Positions 13,834 to 14,129 of a DNA stretch of 14,129 nt are shown here, piece by piece. The number at the start of each line of letters is the position of its first letter. The first letter of the stretch is position 1. The translations under genes and the position numbers were made by a program. The notes beneath the pieces are model-generated. The model searched no databases and was not told the DNA's origin. It saw nothing but the letters and a program-made list of their open reading frames with translations. This stretch comes from an uncultured Oscillospiraceae bacterium (GTDB lineage Bacteria > Bacillota > Clostridia > Oscillospirales > Oscillospiraceae): contig CABVDR010000065.1 in NCBI GenBank assembly GCA_902497145.1, forward strand, positions 1 through 14,129, in the 5' to 3' direction.

Positions 13834-13949
13834 AAAAAGTTTATTTTTAGAAAACGGAGCAAACTTTTTCAAGAAGGGCCCTGGGGGTGATGCAAAATAC
13901 AGTTTTTAGGGGAGTGAGTGTTTCGAACTCCCCCGCATTCGGCCAGGGC
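13834..13949. repeat. Inverted repeats in the gene-free segment after tRNA-Arg
   Basis: Between the tRNA terminator and the window end there is no complete gene. This part holds an AT inverted repeat (AAAAAGTTT 13834-13842, AAACTTTTT 13861-13869). It is followed by a nested GC-rich structure: outer stem GCCCTGG/CCAGGGC (13878-13884, 13943-13949), middle stem GATGC/GCATT (13889-13893, 13935-13939) and inner stem GGGGAGT/ACTCCCC (13909-13915, 13927-13933). It could be a structured RNA on either strand or a DNA site of a mobile element; I cannot assign it. Confidence 0.45.
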
Positions 13950-13959
13950 ATACAAGAAC

Positions 13960-14015
13960 AAAAACCAAGCCGCCTGTTGGGCTCAGAATACCTGAAGCCC
14001 ACGGGCTGTTTTTTT
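13960..14015. terminator. Bidirectional terminator near the right end
   Basis: A compound hairpin is built on TGGGCTCAG (13978-13986) and CTGAAGCCCA (13992-14001, one bulged A), with outer pairs AGCC (13968-13971) and GGCT (14004-14007). On the plus strand it is followed by seven T (14009-14015); on the minus strand by GGTTTTTG (13965-13959 region). The leftward orientation fits the stop codon at 14041-14039. Confidence 0.75.
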
Positions 14016-14038
14016 CATTCCTCGCGGCGCTGTTCCTT

Positions 14039-14129
14039 TTAGTGATTATGATTCGTCTGTTCGCCATTCCTTGGTGGTGTTGGTAATAGCTTTTCCCTGG
14101 CTTTCCGGCTATACTTGCGTTGCAAACGA
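14039..14129 (-). CDS. Possible 3' end of a leftward gene running off the window (partial)
   Basis: On the minus strand a frame is open from the window edge to TAA at 14041-14039, giving 29 residues. It begins RLQRKYSRKAREKLLP and ends in a polar QTNHNH tail, so it is very basic and hydrophilic. A terminator with a leftward U-tract follows about 31 nt after the stop, which supports a real gene end. No family can be named from so short a piece. A basic C-terminus beside a tRNA would fit a mobile-element protein, but that is only a guess, and a second minus-strand frame is also open here. Confidence 0.35.
   Translation of the reverse strand, partial: RLQRKYSRKAREKLLPTPPRNGEQTNHNH

Noticed and set aside
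13567..13862. Minus-strand small proteins overlapping tRNA-Arg (with EGIRTPDLLVRSQTLYPTEL)
   Set aside because: This is the familiar false protein made by translating the antisense of a tRNA gene; the tRNA cloverleaf is complete.
13906..14127. Alternative minus-strand frame of about 70 codons at the right end
   Set aside because: It reads through the bidirectional terminator and the nested inverted repeat, so the frame ending at 14039, before the terminator, is the better candidate.
1..14129. CRISPR array, insertion sequence, toxin-antitoxin or defence operon
   Set aside because: No regularly spaced repeats, transposase motifs or recognised defence proteins were seen on either strand.

Overview
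The window looks like chromosome from a GC-rich anaerobic Firmicute of the class Clostridia, plausibly Oscillospirales from a gut-type habitat. This is inference. It rests on GC-rich codon choice, strong AGGAGG ribosome binding sites, many intrinsic terminators with U-tracts, a TPP riboswitch over thiamin genes, a trimeric NAD-linked [FeFe]-hydrogenase, and a tRNA with an encoded CCA end. No 16S or other marker is present, so genus is not called.

Layout, left to right. Positions 1-3088 hold a rightward thiamin operon: a TPP riboswitch with a likely terminator platform, a HAD phosphatase, thiD and thiC. It covers only the pyrimidine (HMP) branch; no thiE, thiG, thiM or thiL is in the window. 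A near-perfect bidirectional terminator (3107-3150) separates it from a leftward two-gene operon (5280 to 3156): a DUF1963/YwqG-type protein followed by an unrecognised 420-residue protein. A 468-nt AT-rich gap holds the promoter of that operon and the leader of the rightward hydrogenase operon hydC-hydB-hydA (5749-9825). This operon encodes a complete NADH-linked [FeFe]-hydrogenase with every H-cluster ligand visible. The maturases HydE, HydF and HydG are not here.

A shared hairpin (9840-9873) ends hydA and also the leftward two-component system (OmpR-type regulator 11823-11146, histidine kinase 11133-9877), whose stop/SD junction suggests translational coupling. Upstream of that lies a leftward neurotransmitter:sodium symporter gene (13379-11961), with its own good promoter, a 5' hairpin beside the SD and a 3' terminator. 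Divergent from it is tRNA-Arg(ACG) (13665-13741), with a strong extended -10 promoter behind A/T tracts and its own terminator. The last 390 nt have no complete gene. They contain a nested inverted-repeat element, a second bidirectional terminator and what may be the 3' end of a leftward gene running off the window.

Most of this is a well-formed core-type region. I see no CRISPR array, transposase or obvious defence system. The points most worth following are the riboswitch-controlled HAD phosphatase, the CX2CX3C cluster motif of ThiC, the unassigned DUF1963 pair, whether this HydABC is bifurcating, an 11-nt direct repeat at the response regulator promoter, and the structured segment downstream of tRNA-Arg.
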